Positions 34,919 to 42,578 of a DNA stretch of 64,000 bases are shown here, one piece after another (the first letter of the stretch is position 1; every line of letters starts with the position of its first letter). Below the pieces are notes generated by a model. The model saw only the letters and a program-made list of their open reading frames with translations. It made no database searches and was not told the origin of the DNA. This DNA is from Nocardioides limicola (GTDB taxonomy: Bacteria; Actinomycetota; Actinomycetes; Propionibacteriales; Nocardioidaceae), in contig NZ_JAERJA010000002.1 in the NCBI RefSeq assembly GCF_016827675.1, positions 310,001-374,000 on the forward strand, written 5' to 3'. A program made the position numbers and the translations under genes.

Positions 34919-36790
34919 ATGACCACCACCAAGAGCGCGAACCTGCGCAATGTCGCGATCGTCGCTCACGTCGACCACGGCAAGACCACCCTCGTCGACG
35001 CGATGCTGCACCAGGCCGGCGCGTTCACCGCCCACGAGGCCGAGGGTGTCGCAGACCGGGTGATGGACTCTGGTGACCTGGAGCGGGAGAAGGGCATCAC
35101 CATCCTCGCCAAGAACACCGCGATCCGGTACCGCGACCTCACCATCAACATCATCGACACCCCCGGCCACGCCGACTTCGGCGGCGAGGTCGAGCGAGGC
35201 CTGTCGATGGTGGACGGCATCGTGCTGCTCGTCGACGCCTCCGAGGGTCCGCTCCCCCAGACCCGGTTCGTGCTCCGCAAGGCACTCAACGCCGACCTGC
35301 CCGTGGTGCTGGTGGTCAACAAGGTCGACCGCCCCGACGCCCGGATCGCCGAAGTGGTGGACGAGACCTACGAGCTCTTCATGGACCTGCTCGACGAGCA
35401 CCACAGCGACGCGGCGCTGGACTTCCCGATCGTCTACGCCTCCGCCAAGGCCGGCCGGGCCTCCACCAACGTCCCCGACAACGGCGGGCTGCCCGACGCC
35501 GAGGACCTGGAGCCGCTGTTCCGGACCATCCTGGAGACCGTCCCGGCGCCCCAGTACGTCGAGGGCGCCCCGCTGCAGGCCCACGTGACCAACCTCGACG
35601 CATCCCCCTTCCTGGGTCGACTGGCGCTGCTGCGGATCCACCAGGGCACCCTGCGCAAGGGCCAGACGGTCGCCTGGATGCGTCGCGACGGCGATATCAA
35701 GAACGTCAAGATCACCGAACTACTGATCACCGAGGGCCTGGAGCGCAAGCCCGGCGAGCTCGCCGGGCCCGGTGACATCGTCGCGGTGGCCGGCATCGAG
35801 GACATCATGATCGGCGAGACGCTCGCCGACCCGGAGAACCCCAAGGCGCTGCCACTGATCCATGTCGACGAGCCGGCGATCTCGATGACGATCGGCACCA
35901 ATACCTCCCCGCTGGTGGGTCGGGTCAAGGGCGCCAAGGTCACCGCCCGACTGGTCAAGGACCGGCTGGACTCCGAACTGGTCGGCAATGTGTCGCTGCG
36001 AGTGCTGCCCACCGACCGGCCGGACGCGTGGGAGGTGCAGGGCCGCGGCGAGCTGGCGCTGGCGATCCTGGTGGAGCAGATGCGCCGGGAGGGCTTCGAG
36101 CTCACCGTCGGCAAGCCGCAGGTGGTCACCAAGGAGGTCGACGGCAAGCTGCACGAACCGATGGAGCGGCTCACCATCGACGCCCCCGAGGAGTACCTCG
36201 GCACCATCACCGAACTGCTGGCACACCGCCGCGGCCGGATGGAGCAGATGACCAACCACGGCACCGGTTGGGTGCGGATGGAGTTCGTCGTCCCGGCTCG
36301 TGGCCTGATCGGCTTCCGTACGCAGTTCCTCACCGAGACCCGGGGCACCGGCATCGCCCACCACATCTTCGAGGCCTACGAGCCGTGGGCCGGCGAGATC
36401 CGGGCCCGCAACTCCGGCTCGCTGGTGGCCGACCGCGCCGGCGCCGCCACGGCGTACGCGATGACCTCGCTGCAGGAGCGCGGCGTGATGTTCCTCGAGC
36501 CCGGCACCGAGGTGTACGAGGGCATGATCGTCGGCGAGAACTCCCGCGCCGAGGACATGGACGTGAACATCACCAAGGAGAAGCAGCAGACCAACATCCG
36601 GTCGGCCACCTCCGACAACTTCGAGAAGCTGATCCCGCCGCGCAAGCTGTCGCTGGAGCAGTGCCTGGAGTTCTGCCGCGGCGACGAGTGCGTCGAGGTC
36701 ACTCCGGAGTCCGTGCGGATCCGCAAGCTGATCCTGGACAGCAACGAGCGCGCCAAGATCTCCGCCCGCGCCCGCCGCGAGAACCGCTGA
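34919..36790 (+). CDS. typA: translational GTPase TypA/BipA
   Basis: Ribosome-binding GTPase related to EF-G, involved in stress adaptation and 50S assembly in other bacteria. 623 residues. G1 AHVDHGKTT near residue 16, the EREKGITI switch region, G3 DTPGHADF, G4 NKVDRPDA and the SAKAG motif near 185 are intact, followed by the beta-barrel, EF-G C-like and the TypA-specific C-terminal domain (ITKEKQQTNIRSAT). The ATG at 34919 is chosen over the long in-frame extension, which has atypical residues. GGAAGG lies ~12 nt upstream. Confidence 0.96.
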   Translation: MTTTKSANLRNVAIVAHVDHGKTTLVDAMLHQAGAFTAHEAEGVADRVMDSGDLEREKGITILAKNTAIRYRDLTINIIDTPGHADFGGEVERGLSMVDGIVLLVDASEGPLPQTRFVLRKALNADLPVVLVVNKVDRPDARIAEVVDETYELFMDLLDEHHSDAALDFPIVYASAKAGRASTNVPDNGGLPDAEDLEPLFRTILETVPAPQYVEGAPLQAHVTNLDASPFLGRLALLRIHQGTLRKGQTVAWMRRDGDIKNVKITELLITEGLERKPGELAGPGDIVAVAGIEDIMIGETLADPENPKALPLIHVDEPAISMTIGTNTSPLVGRVKGAKVTARLVKDRLDSELVGNVSLRVLPTDRPDAWEVQGRGELALAILVEQMRREGFELTVGKPQVVTKEVDGKLHEPMERLTIDAPEEYLGTITELLAHRRGRMEQMTNHGTGWVRMEFVVPARGLIGFRTQFLTETRGTGIAHHIFEAYEPWAGEIRARNSGSLVADRAGAATAYAMTSLQERGVMFLEPGTEVYEGMIVGENSRAEDMDVNITKEKQQTNIRSATSDNFEKLIPPRKLSLEQCLEFCRGDECVEVTPESVRIRKLILDSNERAKISARARRENR

Positions 36791-36795
36791 GATGG

Positions 36796-36845
36796 CTTGA
36801 CGTGTGCTGAGGTCGCACCTGGTGCGACCTCAGCACATCGTTAAG
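36796..36845. repeat. left 50-bp repeat with perfect 35-bp palindrome
   Basis: Contains a palindrome with perfect 17-bp arms (36803-36819 and 36821-36837; inner CGCACCTGGTGCG). The whole 50 bp is about 80% identical to 37911-37960 in the same orientation, 1115 bp away. It begins 6 bp after the typA stop, so it could also terminate typA. Confidence 0.75.
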
Positions 36846-36847
36846 CG

Positions 36848-36857
36848 TTATCCACAG
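36848..36857 (+). promoter_or_regulatory. TTATCCACAG (DnaA-box-like) upstream of DUF559 copy 2
   Basis: Contains the perfect DnaA-box nonamer TTATCCACA. It lies 52 bp before the DUF559 start codon; the paralogue at 7949 has TTCTCCACAG at 51 bp. A single box is not an origin, and the shared spacing suggests a family-specific promoter or regulatory site. Confidence 0.55.
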
Positions 36858-36909
36858 CTCACCTCGGCAGGGCTGGTAGCGGCCGGCCAATCGTGGCACG
36901 GTCACGCCC

Positions 36910-37875
36910 ATGCGCTTCGAGCTCGGGCATCCCGATGTCGCACACCTGCTCCGGTGGGTGCAGGACGGTGTCGTCGCGCGCCGGCAGTTGCTTGATCTGG
37001 GCGCCACCGCCAGTGACATCGAGCGACTGCTGCGCCGGCGAGAGTTGGTGGTCGCCCATCCTGGCGTCTACCTCAACCACACCGGTGTTCCGTCGCGCGC
37101 ACAACGTGAGTGGATCGCGGTCCAGTCAGCCTGGCCCGCAGCACTCGCCTTCGACTCCGCCCTGCCCGCACCGTCATCACCCGTCATCCAGGTAGCGGTC
37201 GCATCGGGCCGCCGACTGCAGATGCCCGAGAGATCAGTGGTACGACGGATGGCGCGGCTCGACGAACGGGTCGACTGGCGCCGCTCCCCACCACGGGTGC
37301 ACCTCGAGCACGCGACCGTCGACGTGGTCAGCGAACTCATCGCGCGGGACCGGGTCGCCGACGCCTACGCCCGGCTCACCGAGATCATGCACTCGCGGCA
37401 GACCAGCACGGCTCACGTGCGTGACGCGCTGGCCATCAGGCGACGGATACCAGGGCGATCCGTGCTGGAGGAGATGCTCGCAGATCTCGAGGAGGGCGTC
37501 TGCTCGGTCCTGGAGCGGGGGTATCTCCACCGCGTCGAGCGCGCCCACGCCCTCCCCCGCGGCGTGAGACAGCGCGCGAGCACAGCCACTGGGCGTCGCA
37601 CAGCCACTGGGCGTCGTACTGTGCAGGATGTGCGCTACGAGCGGTACGGCGTGATCGTGGAACTCGACGGGCGCGCCCACCACGACTCAGCCCGGGCACG
37701 GGACCGCGACGCGCTGCGTGACCTGGCCGAGCTCGCGGTCGACGGCGCGCTCACCGCCCGGATCACCTACGGGCTGGTCTTCGCCGAGCAGTGCCGGACG
37801 GCCACCTGGATCGGTTCACTGCTCGGGCGGCGCGGCTGGACGGGCCGAGTGTCACCCTGTGCCGAGTGTGCGTGA
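36910..37875 (+). CDS. AbiEi-like wHTH / DUF559 (Vsr-fold) protein, copy 2
   Basis: 321-residue paralogue of 6987-7949 with the same plan: an N-terminal winged-helix AbiEi-like part (DGVVARRQLLDLGA, then PGVYLNHTGVP), a variable middle, and a C-terminal DUF559/Vsr-type nuclease core (GVIVELDGRAHHDSARARDRD). A perfect 18-bp tandem duplication (37580-37597 and 37598-37615) adds six residues, giving TATGRRTATGRR, in the loop before the nuclease core. The gene is bracketed by two related ~50-bp palindromic repeats. Its stop codon lies inside a 20-bp tandem repeat. The role is unknown; no toxin partner is adjacent. Confidence 0.85.
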   Translation: MRFELGHPDVAHLLRWVQDGVVARRQLLDLGATASDIERLLRRRELVVAHPGVYLNHTGVPSRAQREWIAVQSAWPAALAFDSALPAPSSPVIQVAVASGRRLQMPERSVVRRMARLDERVDWRRSPPRVHLEHATVDVVSELIARDRVADAYARLTEIMHSRQTSTAHVRDALAIRRRIPGRSVLEEMLADLEEGVCSVLERGYLHRVERAHALPRGVRQRASTATGRRTATGRRTVQDVRYERYGVIVELDGRAHHDSARARDRDALRDLAELAVDGALTARITYGLVFAEQCRTATWIGSLLGRRGWTGRVSPCAECA

Positions 37876-37917
37876 CGTGTGCCGAGTGTGCGTGACGGGC
37901 GCTGAGTGCGCTTGAGA
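37858..37917. repeat. 20-bp tandem repeat overlapping the DUF559 stop
   Basis: TGTGCCGAGTGTGCGTGACG occurs at 37858-37877 and identically at 37878-37897; a degenerate third unit spans 37898-37917. The stop codon (37873-37875) lies in the first unit. The array runs directly into the right palindromic repeat. Confidence 0.8.
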
Positions 37918-37960
37918 TGTGCTGGGCTCGCACCTGGTGCGACCTGGGCGCATCCTTGAC
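37911..37960. repeat. right 50-bp repeat with imperfect palindrome
   Basis: Related at about 80% to 36796-36845, in direct orientation. Its palindrome (37918-37952) keeps the core TCGCACCTGGTGCGA but has mismatched outer arms. The two copies bracket the second DUF559-type gene. Confidence 0.75.
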
Positions 37961-38013
37961 CGCTCCCACGTGCACAATGCAACCGTGCACCACGCGATCA
38001 CGGCCACCAGACG

Positions 38014-39375
38014 ATGAGTCAGGACCGGTGGCAGTTCACCACGCTGGCCACCATCGGCACCGTGGCCGCCGTGGTCAGCAGCCTCGGCGCGCCGCTGGTG
38101 CCCAGCATCGCAGCCGAGTACGACGTACCCCTGACGACGGCGCAGTGGGTGCTGACCTCGACGCTGATTGCCGGCGCGGTGATGACTCCGGTCCTCGGCA
38201 GGTGCGGCAGCGGCCGGATGCGCCGGCCGGTGATCCTGGCGGCGCTGGGGGCGGTGCTGCTCGGCTCCCTGCTCACCGCCCTGCCACTGGGGCTGGGAGC
38301 GCTGATCGCCGGCCGGGCGTTGCAGGGCATCGGCCTCGCCCTGATCCCGCTGGTGCTCGCGGTGGCCCGCGACCTGTGGACCGGCTCGGTGTTGGCGTCG
38401 CGGCTCTCCTACCTGTCGGTGACCACGGTCGCCGGCGCCGGTCTCGGCTATCCGCTCACCGCGGGCCTGGCCCAGTGGCTGGGGCTGACCGGCGCCTACT
38501 GGTTCGGGGCCGGACTGATGCTGGCGACCCTGCTGCTGGCCTGGCGGTACCTGCCGCAGGTCGGCGACGGCCCCGCGCCGCGGGTGGACCTGATCGGCTT
38601 CGCACTCCTCTCAGTCGGCTCGGTGTCGTTCCTGCTGGCGGTCAGCCAGGGCGAGAAGTGGGGCTGGAGCTCGACTCCGATCCTGGCGCTGGCGGTCGCG
38701 GGATTCGTAGCCAGCGCCACCTGGGTGATCTGGAGCCGGCACCCGACACCGCGGACCACCCGGCTGGTGGACCTGTCGCTGGCGGGACGCCGTGGCGTGG
38801 TGGGGCCGAACCTGGTCGCCTTCGGCGTCGGGATGGGCATGTACGCGCTGCTCACCTTCGCCGTGATCGTGGTCCGCGCCGACGGCAGCGCCGGCTTCGG
38901 CCTCGGCCTGTCGGTGGCCGCCGCCGGCCTGGTGCTGGTGCCGTACGCCGTGTTGAGCGTGGCCGGCAGCCGGGTCGCGTTGGCGGTCTCCAGGGCGGTC
39001 GGCCCCAAAGTGCTGCTGCCCACCGGGGCACTCGTGTTCGGGTCATCGCTGGTGATGATGGCGCTGGTCCACGACCACCTGTGGCAGGTGCTGACCGCGA
39101 TGGCGATCGGTGGCCTGGGCAGCGGCTTCACGTTCTCGTCGATGGCCACCCTGATCGTCCCGCACGTGCCGGCCGCCGAGACCGGCAGCGCGATGGCCTT
39201 CAACCAGTTGCTGCGCTACCTGGGCTTCTCGGCCGGCTCGGCGGTGAGCGTGGCGCTCATCTCGCTCTTCGGTGGCGGCGCCGGAGCCTTCGCCGCCGCG
39301 GCGCTCACCCTCGCCGCCGTCTGCGTGGTCTCGGCGACCCTCGCCGTGACCGTGCGCGGCAGCCGTGTCGGTTAG
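38014..39375 (+). CDS. MFS transporter (DHA2-like)
   Basis: 453-residue integral membrane protein of the major facilitator superfamily, with about 12-14 helices. The loop between helices 2 and 3 reads GRCGSGRMRRPV, a divergent MFS motif A, and GRALQGIGLALIPLVLAVARD contains the family motif B-like arginine region. It most resembles DHA2-type drug/proton antiporters; the substrate is unknown. Its stop (39373-39375) overlaps the stop of the convergent EthD-like gene in a shared TTAG. Confidence 0.9.
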   Translation: MSQDRWQFTTLATIGTVAAVVSSLGAPLVPSIAAEYDVPLTTAQWVLTSTLIAGAVMTPVLGRCGSGRMRRPVILAALGAVLLGSLLTALPLGLGALIAGRALQGIGLALIPLVLAVARDLWTGSVLASRLSYLSVTTVAGAGLGYPLTAGLAQWLGLTGAYWFGAGLMLATLLLAWRYLPQVGDGPAPRVDLIGFALLSVGSVSFLLAVSQGEKWGWSSTPILALAVAGFVASATWVIWSRHPTPRTTRLVDLSLAGRRGVVGPNLVAFGVGMGMYALLTFAVIVVRADGSAGFGLGLSVAAAGLVLVPYAVLSVAGSRVALAVSRAVGPKVLLPTGALVFGSSLVMMALVHDHLWQVLTAMAIGGLGSGFTFSSMATLIVPHVPAAETGSAMAFNQLLRYLGFSAGSAVSVALISLFGGGAGAFAAAALTLAAVCVVSATLAVTVRGSRVG

Positions 39376-40034
39376 CCGAGCGAGGAGAAGCAGTACCGAC
39401 TCGTCGGCACCAGGTCGAGTCCCTGATCTGCGCCGAACCGGGCGCAACTGGCCATCAGCACGGCGAACCGGCGCTGGAACTCCTCCTCGTCACCGCCGCT
39501 GCCATAGAAGGCGTGGTGGTCGCTGATCGCGGCCATCGGGAACAGCTCCTCCACGATCCCGGCGACGTCGGGCGCCCCGGGTGTCACCGGTGCGAGGACC
39601 GGGTGCTGCAGGTAGCCGAAGGTGCCCTGGGTGTCGATCGCGATCTGGGTGTGCCGGTCCAGCCAGTCCGCAGTCCACTCGGCGGCCGTCATCGAGGCCG
39701 GTCGTCGCAGGAAGGCCCAGTTGGCCAGTGCCGGCGCCCGGACACCGTCGGGGACCGATGGCGGGGGCAAGGGGATCCGCTCGGCCACCACCCAGCCGTC
39801 AGCGGTCCCGTCGACGGCGCGGATCGCCTCCGCCACGTCATCGGGGGCTGACCCGGTCCAGGCCGAGATCACCGCGGTGATGGGCCGGCCGGGCCCGAAG
39901 CGCATCGCGTCGGCCACCGGCTCGTCGTCGAGGTTGACCTGCAGCCGGGTCACCCCGGCCTCGGCCAACCGGCGATGGAAGTCCGGCTGAAGGAGATCGA
40001 GCTCGGCGACATGCAGCGCGAAGATCAGTTTCAT
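39372..40034 (-). CDS. EthD domain-like protein
   Basis: 220-residue soluble protein without signal peptide. It resembles tandem EthD/dimeric alpha-beta barrel proteins found beside F420-dependent oxidoreductases in actinobacteria (N-terminal MKLIFALHV strand; a second domain beginning RTAAEWTADWLDRHT-like, written here as MTAAEWTADWLDRHTQIA). Such proteins may bind small substrates as a partner of oxidoreductases. The ATG at 40032-40034 is clear, 37 bp from the divergent LLM gene, so shared regulation is likely. Assignment to EthD is moderate. Confidence 0.68.
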   Translation of the reverse strand: MKLIFALHVAELDLLQPDFHRRLAEAGVTRLQVNLDDEPVADAMRFGPGRPITAVISAWTGSAPDDVAEAIRAVDGTADGWVVAERIPLPPPSVPDGVRAPALANWAFLRRPASMTAAEWTADWLDRHTQIAIDTQGTFGYLQHPVLAPVTPGAPDVAGIVEELFPMAAISDHHAFYGSGGDEEEFQRRFAVLMASCARFGADQGLDLVPTSRYCFSSLG

Positions 40035-40071
40035 ACTGCAAAGATAGGCCGGGATCCGCTTGGATGGGGGC

Positions 40072-41070
40072 ATGCTGCTCGATCTGCAACTCGACGCCCG
40101 ACCCGACCAGTGCCCCGACCGGGCCAGGGCGTTGGCCGATACCGGTGCCGCCGGCCTGTTCACCTTCGAGGGGCCGCACGACGTGTTCCTGCCACTCGCG
40201 GCCGTCGCCGGCCGGGTGCCGGTGGACCTGATGACCAACGTCGCGATCGCGATGCCGCGCAGCCCCATGCACCTGGCCCACGCCGCCTGGGACCTGCAGT
40301 TGATGTCGGGCGGCCGGTTCCGGCTGGGCCTCGGCTCACAGATCCGGCCGCATATCGAGAAGCGGTACGGCGCCACCTGGTCACCGCCGGCGGCTCGGAT
40401 GCGGGAGATCGTGCTCGCCGTCAAGGCGATCCTGACCGCCTGGCAGGACGGCACAACGCTCGACTTCATCGGCGAACACACCCGGCACACCCTGATGCCC
40501 CCGACCTTCGTGCCCGGCCCCAACCCGTACGGACCACCCGCGGTGCTGCTCGGCGCGCTGGGGCCGCTGATGACCCGGACCGCGGCCGAGGTGGCCGACG
40601 GGCTGCTGGTGATGCCGTTCCACTCCCACCGACACTTCCGCGAGCGGACCATGCCGGCGGTGCGCGAGGGCATGGAACGAGCTGGCCGGGATGAGTTCGC
40701 CCTGTACCCACAGGCGATCGTGGCGATGGGACGCAGCGACGAGGAGTTGCGGGCCGCCTCGATCGGAGTCCGTGGGCTGCTCGCCTTCTACGGATCGACG
40801 CCGGCGTACCGCTCCGTCCTGGAGGTGGAGGGGTGGGGGGATCTGCAGCCAGCTCTCAACGCCGCCTCGAAGACCGGCGACATCATGAGCATGTTCGACC
40901 TGGTGTCGGACGAGATGGTGGACACCATCGCGGTCCGTGGCACTCCTGAGGAGTGCGCCGCCGAGATCCGTCGTCGGTTCGGCGATGTCGCCGAGCGGGT
41001 CTGCTGCTACTTCCCCGGGTACGACGCGCCGCTGGACCAGATCGGCGACCTCGCCGCCGCGCTGGCCTGA
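40072..41070 (+). CDS. LLM class F420-dependent oxidoreductase
   Basis: TIM-barrel oxidoreductase of the luciferase-like superfamily, F420-binding branch, 332 residues. Markers are the FTFEGPHDVFLPLAAVAG segment near the N-terminus (the usual WxxEHH position), GGRFRLGLGSQIRPHIEKRYG, and PAVLLGALGPLMTRTAAEVADG in the second half; the pattern fits TIGR03617-type proteins. The substrate is unknown. npdG (53853-54524) in the same window can reduce F420. The start at ATG 40072 is preferred over a TTG 12 nt upstream. Confidence 0.88.
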   Translation: MLLDLQLDARPDQCPDRARALADTGAAGLFTFEGPHDVFLPLAAVAGRVPVDLMTNVAIAMPRSPMHLAHAAWDLQLMSGGRFRLGLGSQIRPHIEKRYGATWSPPAARMREIVLAVKAILTAWQDGTTLDFIGEHTRHTLMPPTFVPGPNPYGPPAVLLGALGPLMTRTAAEVADGLLVMPFHSHRHFRERTMPAVREGMERAGRDEFALYPQAIVAMGRSDEELRAASIGVRGLLAFYGSTPAYRSVLEVEGWGDLQPALNAASKTGDIMSMFDLVSDEMVDTIAVRGTPEECAAEIRRRFGDVAERVCCYFPGYDAPLDQIGDLAAALA

Positions 41071-41106
41071 GTTCCGGGGCTCCAGGGCGAGGACTGTGTC
41101 TGGGAT

Positions 41107-41199
41107 CTCGATACACCGCCTCGTTCCTCGGCGGCACTCGATCACCGGGAGGCGGGATCTCGATACACCGCCTCGTTCCTCGGCGGCACTCGATCACCG
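41107..41199. repeat. dispersed 41-bp repeat, two copies
   Basis: Copies at 41107-41147 and 41159-41199 are identical to 12917-12957 (41-bp sequence beginning CTCGATACACCGCC). They are 52 bp apart here and lie between the LLM gene and a converging gene whose stop is at 41208. Confidence 0.85.
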
Positions 41200-41207
41200 G
41201 GAGTGGG

Positions 41208-41921
41208 TCAGGCGCCGAAGGCGATCATCACCACGCCGGCCAGGCCGACGAGCCAGGAGGCGAAGCTGCCGATCAGAAAGTACTCGGTGACATCGGACGG
41301 TCCCGGTTCGGCGGCTCCACGCTGGAGTTCGGGGAATCGGAGCAACCCCTTGGCCGCCACCACCACGACCGCCGCGGTGAGGTGCCCCAGGCCACCGAGG
41401 GTGACCAGGAAGAGCCGTTCCATCGGGCCGAGCACCCGCCCACCCTTGAGTTGTTTCTCGCCCGTGGTGGCCGGCACGCCGACGGCGTCGAGGATCAGCC
41501 TGACCACGATGTTGGCGGTCGACAGTTGCAGCAGCACCGCTGCCGCGAGGACCAGGCCGGTCGCCAACCCCTCGGTCTGCGCCGCCGTCGCGGCCATGTC
41601 ATCGCCGCGCAGCGAGTCACACACCACACTGAGGGCGATGCCGGTACCGAGCGCCACGAAGGCGAGGGCCCGGGCCACGGCGCTCGATCGGGTCAGCGCC
41701 GCCGCCGAGGCGTGCACCCAGATCCCGAAGGCCACCACCCACACCAGCACCAGCCCCAGCAGCGCGGCACCACGCAGGTCGAGGAGGAGGGCGAGGAAGG
41801 CGAAGCCGAGCACGCCGAGCAGGTCGATGGCGAGTCGCCGCGATCCGGTGGTGTGGTCACTCCCGGCCCGCATCAGGTCGCACCCGGCGACGACCAGCAC
41901 GAAGGCGGCCACGGCAAGCAT
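41208..41921 (-). CDS. SatD-linked integral membrane protein
   Basis: 237-residue protein with about seven hydrophobic helices and no recognised enzyme motif. A conserved-looking inner loop, GGRVLGPMERLFLVTLGG, is followed by VAAKGLLRFPEL and VTEYFLIGSFASW, a pattern I associate with DUF3307-type membrane proteins found with SatD regulators. Its ATG shares one base with the satD stop (TGATG), so it is translated together with SatD. Function unknown; a stress or acid-tolerance membrane role is inferred from SatD systems. Confidence 0.75.
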   Translation of the reverse strand: MLAVAAFVLVVAGCDLMRAGSDHTTGSRRLAIDLLGVLGFAFLALLLDLRGAALLGLVLVWVVAFGIWVHASAAALTRSSAVARALAFVALGTGIALSVVCDSLRGDDMAATAAQTEGLATGLVLAAAVLLQLSTANIVVRLILDAVGVPATTGEKQLKGGRVLGPMERLFLVTLGGLGHLTAAVVVVAAKGLLRFPELQRGAAEPGPSDVTEYFLIGSFASWLVGLAGVVMIAFGA

Positions 41922-42529
41922 CAGGTCTCCTCAGGGTCGTTCTCGGCGAGCATCGCATGCGCGTCCCGGACGGCGGCGATGCCGCGCGCGAACTGCTGGG
42001 AGACCGCCGAGGCCGAGATCCCCTCGAGCGCCGCGATCTGCTGCTGGGTCTGGCCAAGCAGCGCGAGCCTCAGCATCCGTCGGCCACGGTCGCTGAACCG
42101 GTCCACCAGCGCGTCCCGGGTGAGTAGGAACGGCTGCACCCACGCGTCGGGTCCGACGTACCAGGTGCGCGCGCCGGAGCGGGCCGGCGTCGCCAACTTC
42201 TCCAGCGCCTCGCGGGCCGCCCACCACCCCGGCCCGTCCTGGAGCAACGGCCGTCGGCTCGGGTCGTGCACGGTCACCTCACCCACACCCAGCCCACAGC
42301 GGACGTCCACGTGCTCGATCATCGCCAGCCTCACCAGAAGCCCGGCCAGGCAGGCCTTCGCGAGGGAGTCGAAGCCGCCCTGGTACTCGTCCCCGACCGT
42401 GGGCTCCAGCGACTGCACGGCCGGGACCACCGCGTTGACCTCGTCGAGCACACTGCTGAGCCGTCGCTGAACTCCGGGCCGGTCGGCCAGGCGCCGACTG
42501 CCGACGAGATCGCCGATCAGCGTGTACAT
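41921..42529 (-). CDS. SatD family protein
   Basis: 202-residue protein of the SatD family, named from the acid-tolerance locus of Streptococcus mutans. The N-terminal half (MYTLIGDLVGSRRLADR, then EPTVGDEYQGGF) matches the nucleotide-cyclase-like SatD core. The C-terminal part carries a helix-turn-helix: LLGQTQQQIAALEGISASAVSQ. It probably acts as a regulator of the membrane gene it overlaps. The ATG at 42527-42529 is downstream of the palindrome CTTCACTTCCGTGAAG, a candidate self-operator. Confidence 0.85.
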   Translation of the reverse strand: MYTLIGDLVGSRRLADRPGVQRRLSSVLDEVNAVVPAVQSLEPTVGDEYQGGFDSLAKACLAGLLVRLAMIEHVDVRCGLGVGEVTVHDPSRRPLLQDGPGWWAAREALEKLATPARSGARTWYVGPDAWVQPFLLTRDALVDRFSDRGRRMLRLALLGQTQQQIAALEGISASAVSQQFARGIAAVRDAHAMLAENDPEET

Positions 42530-42544
42530 GACTCCAGAGTATCG

Positions 42545-42560
42545 CTTCACTTCCGTGAAG
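42545..42560. promoter_or_regulatory. CTTCAC-N4-GTGAAG operator candidate before satD
   Basis: Perfect 6-bp arms 16 bp upstream of the SatD start. It lies between satD and the stop of the TetR gene, so it most likely controls satD. SatD has its own HTH domain, making autoregulation plausible. Confidence 0.55.
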
Positions 42561-42578
42561 TTAAGTCTATTCCTTGAG

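Noticed and set aside
36848..36857. Replication origin from a DnaA-box match
   Set aside because: Single box, no AT-rich unwinding region, no dnaA or dnaN nearby.
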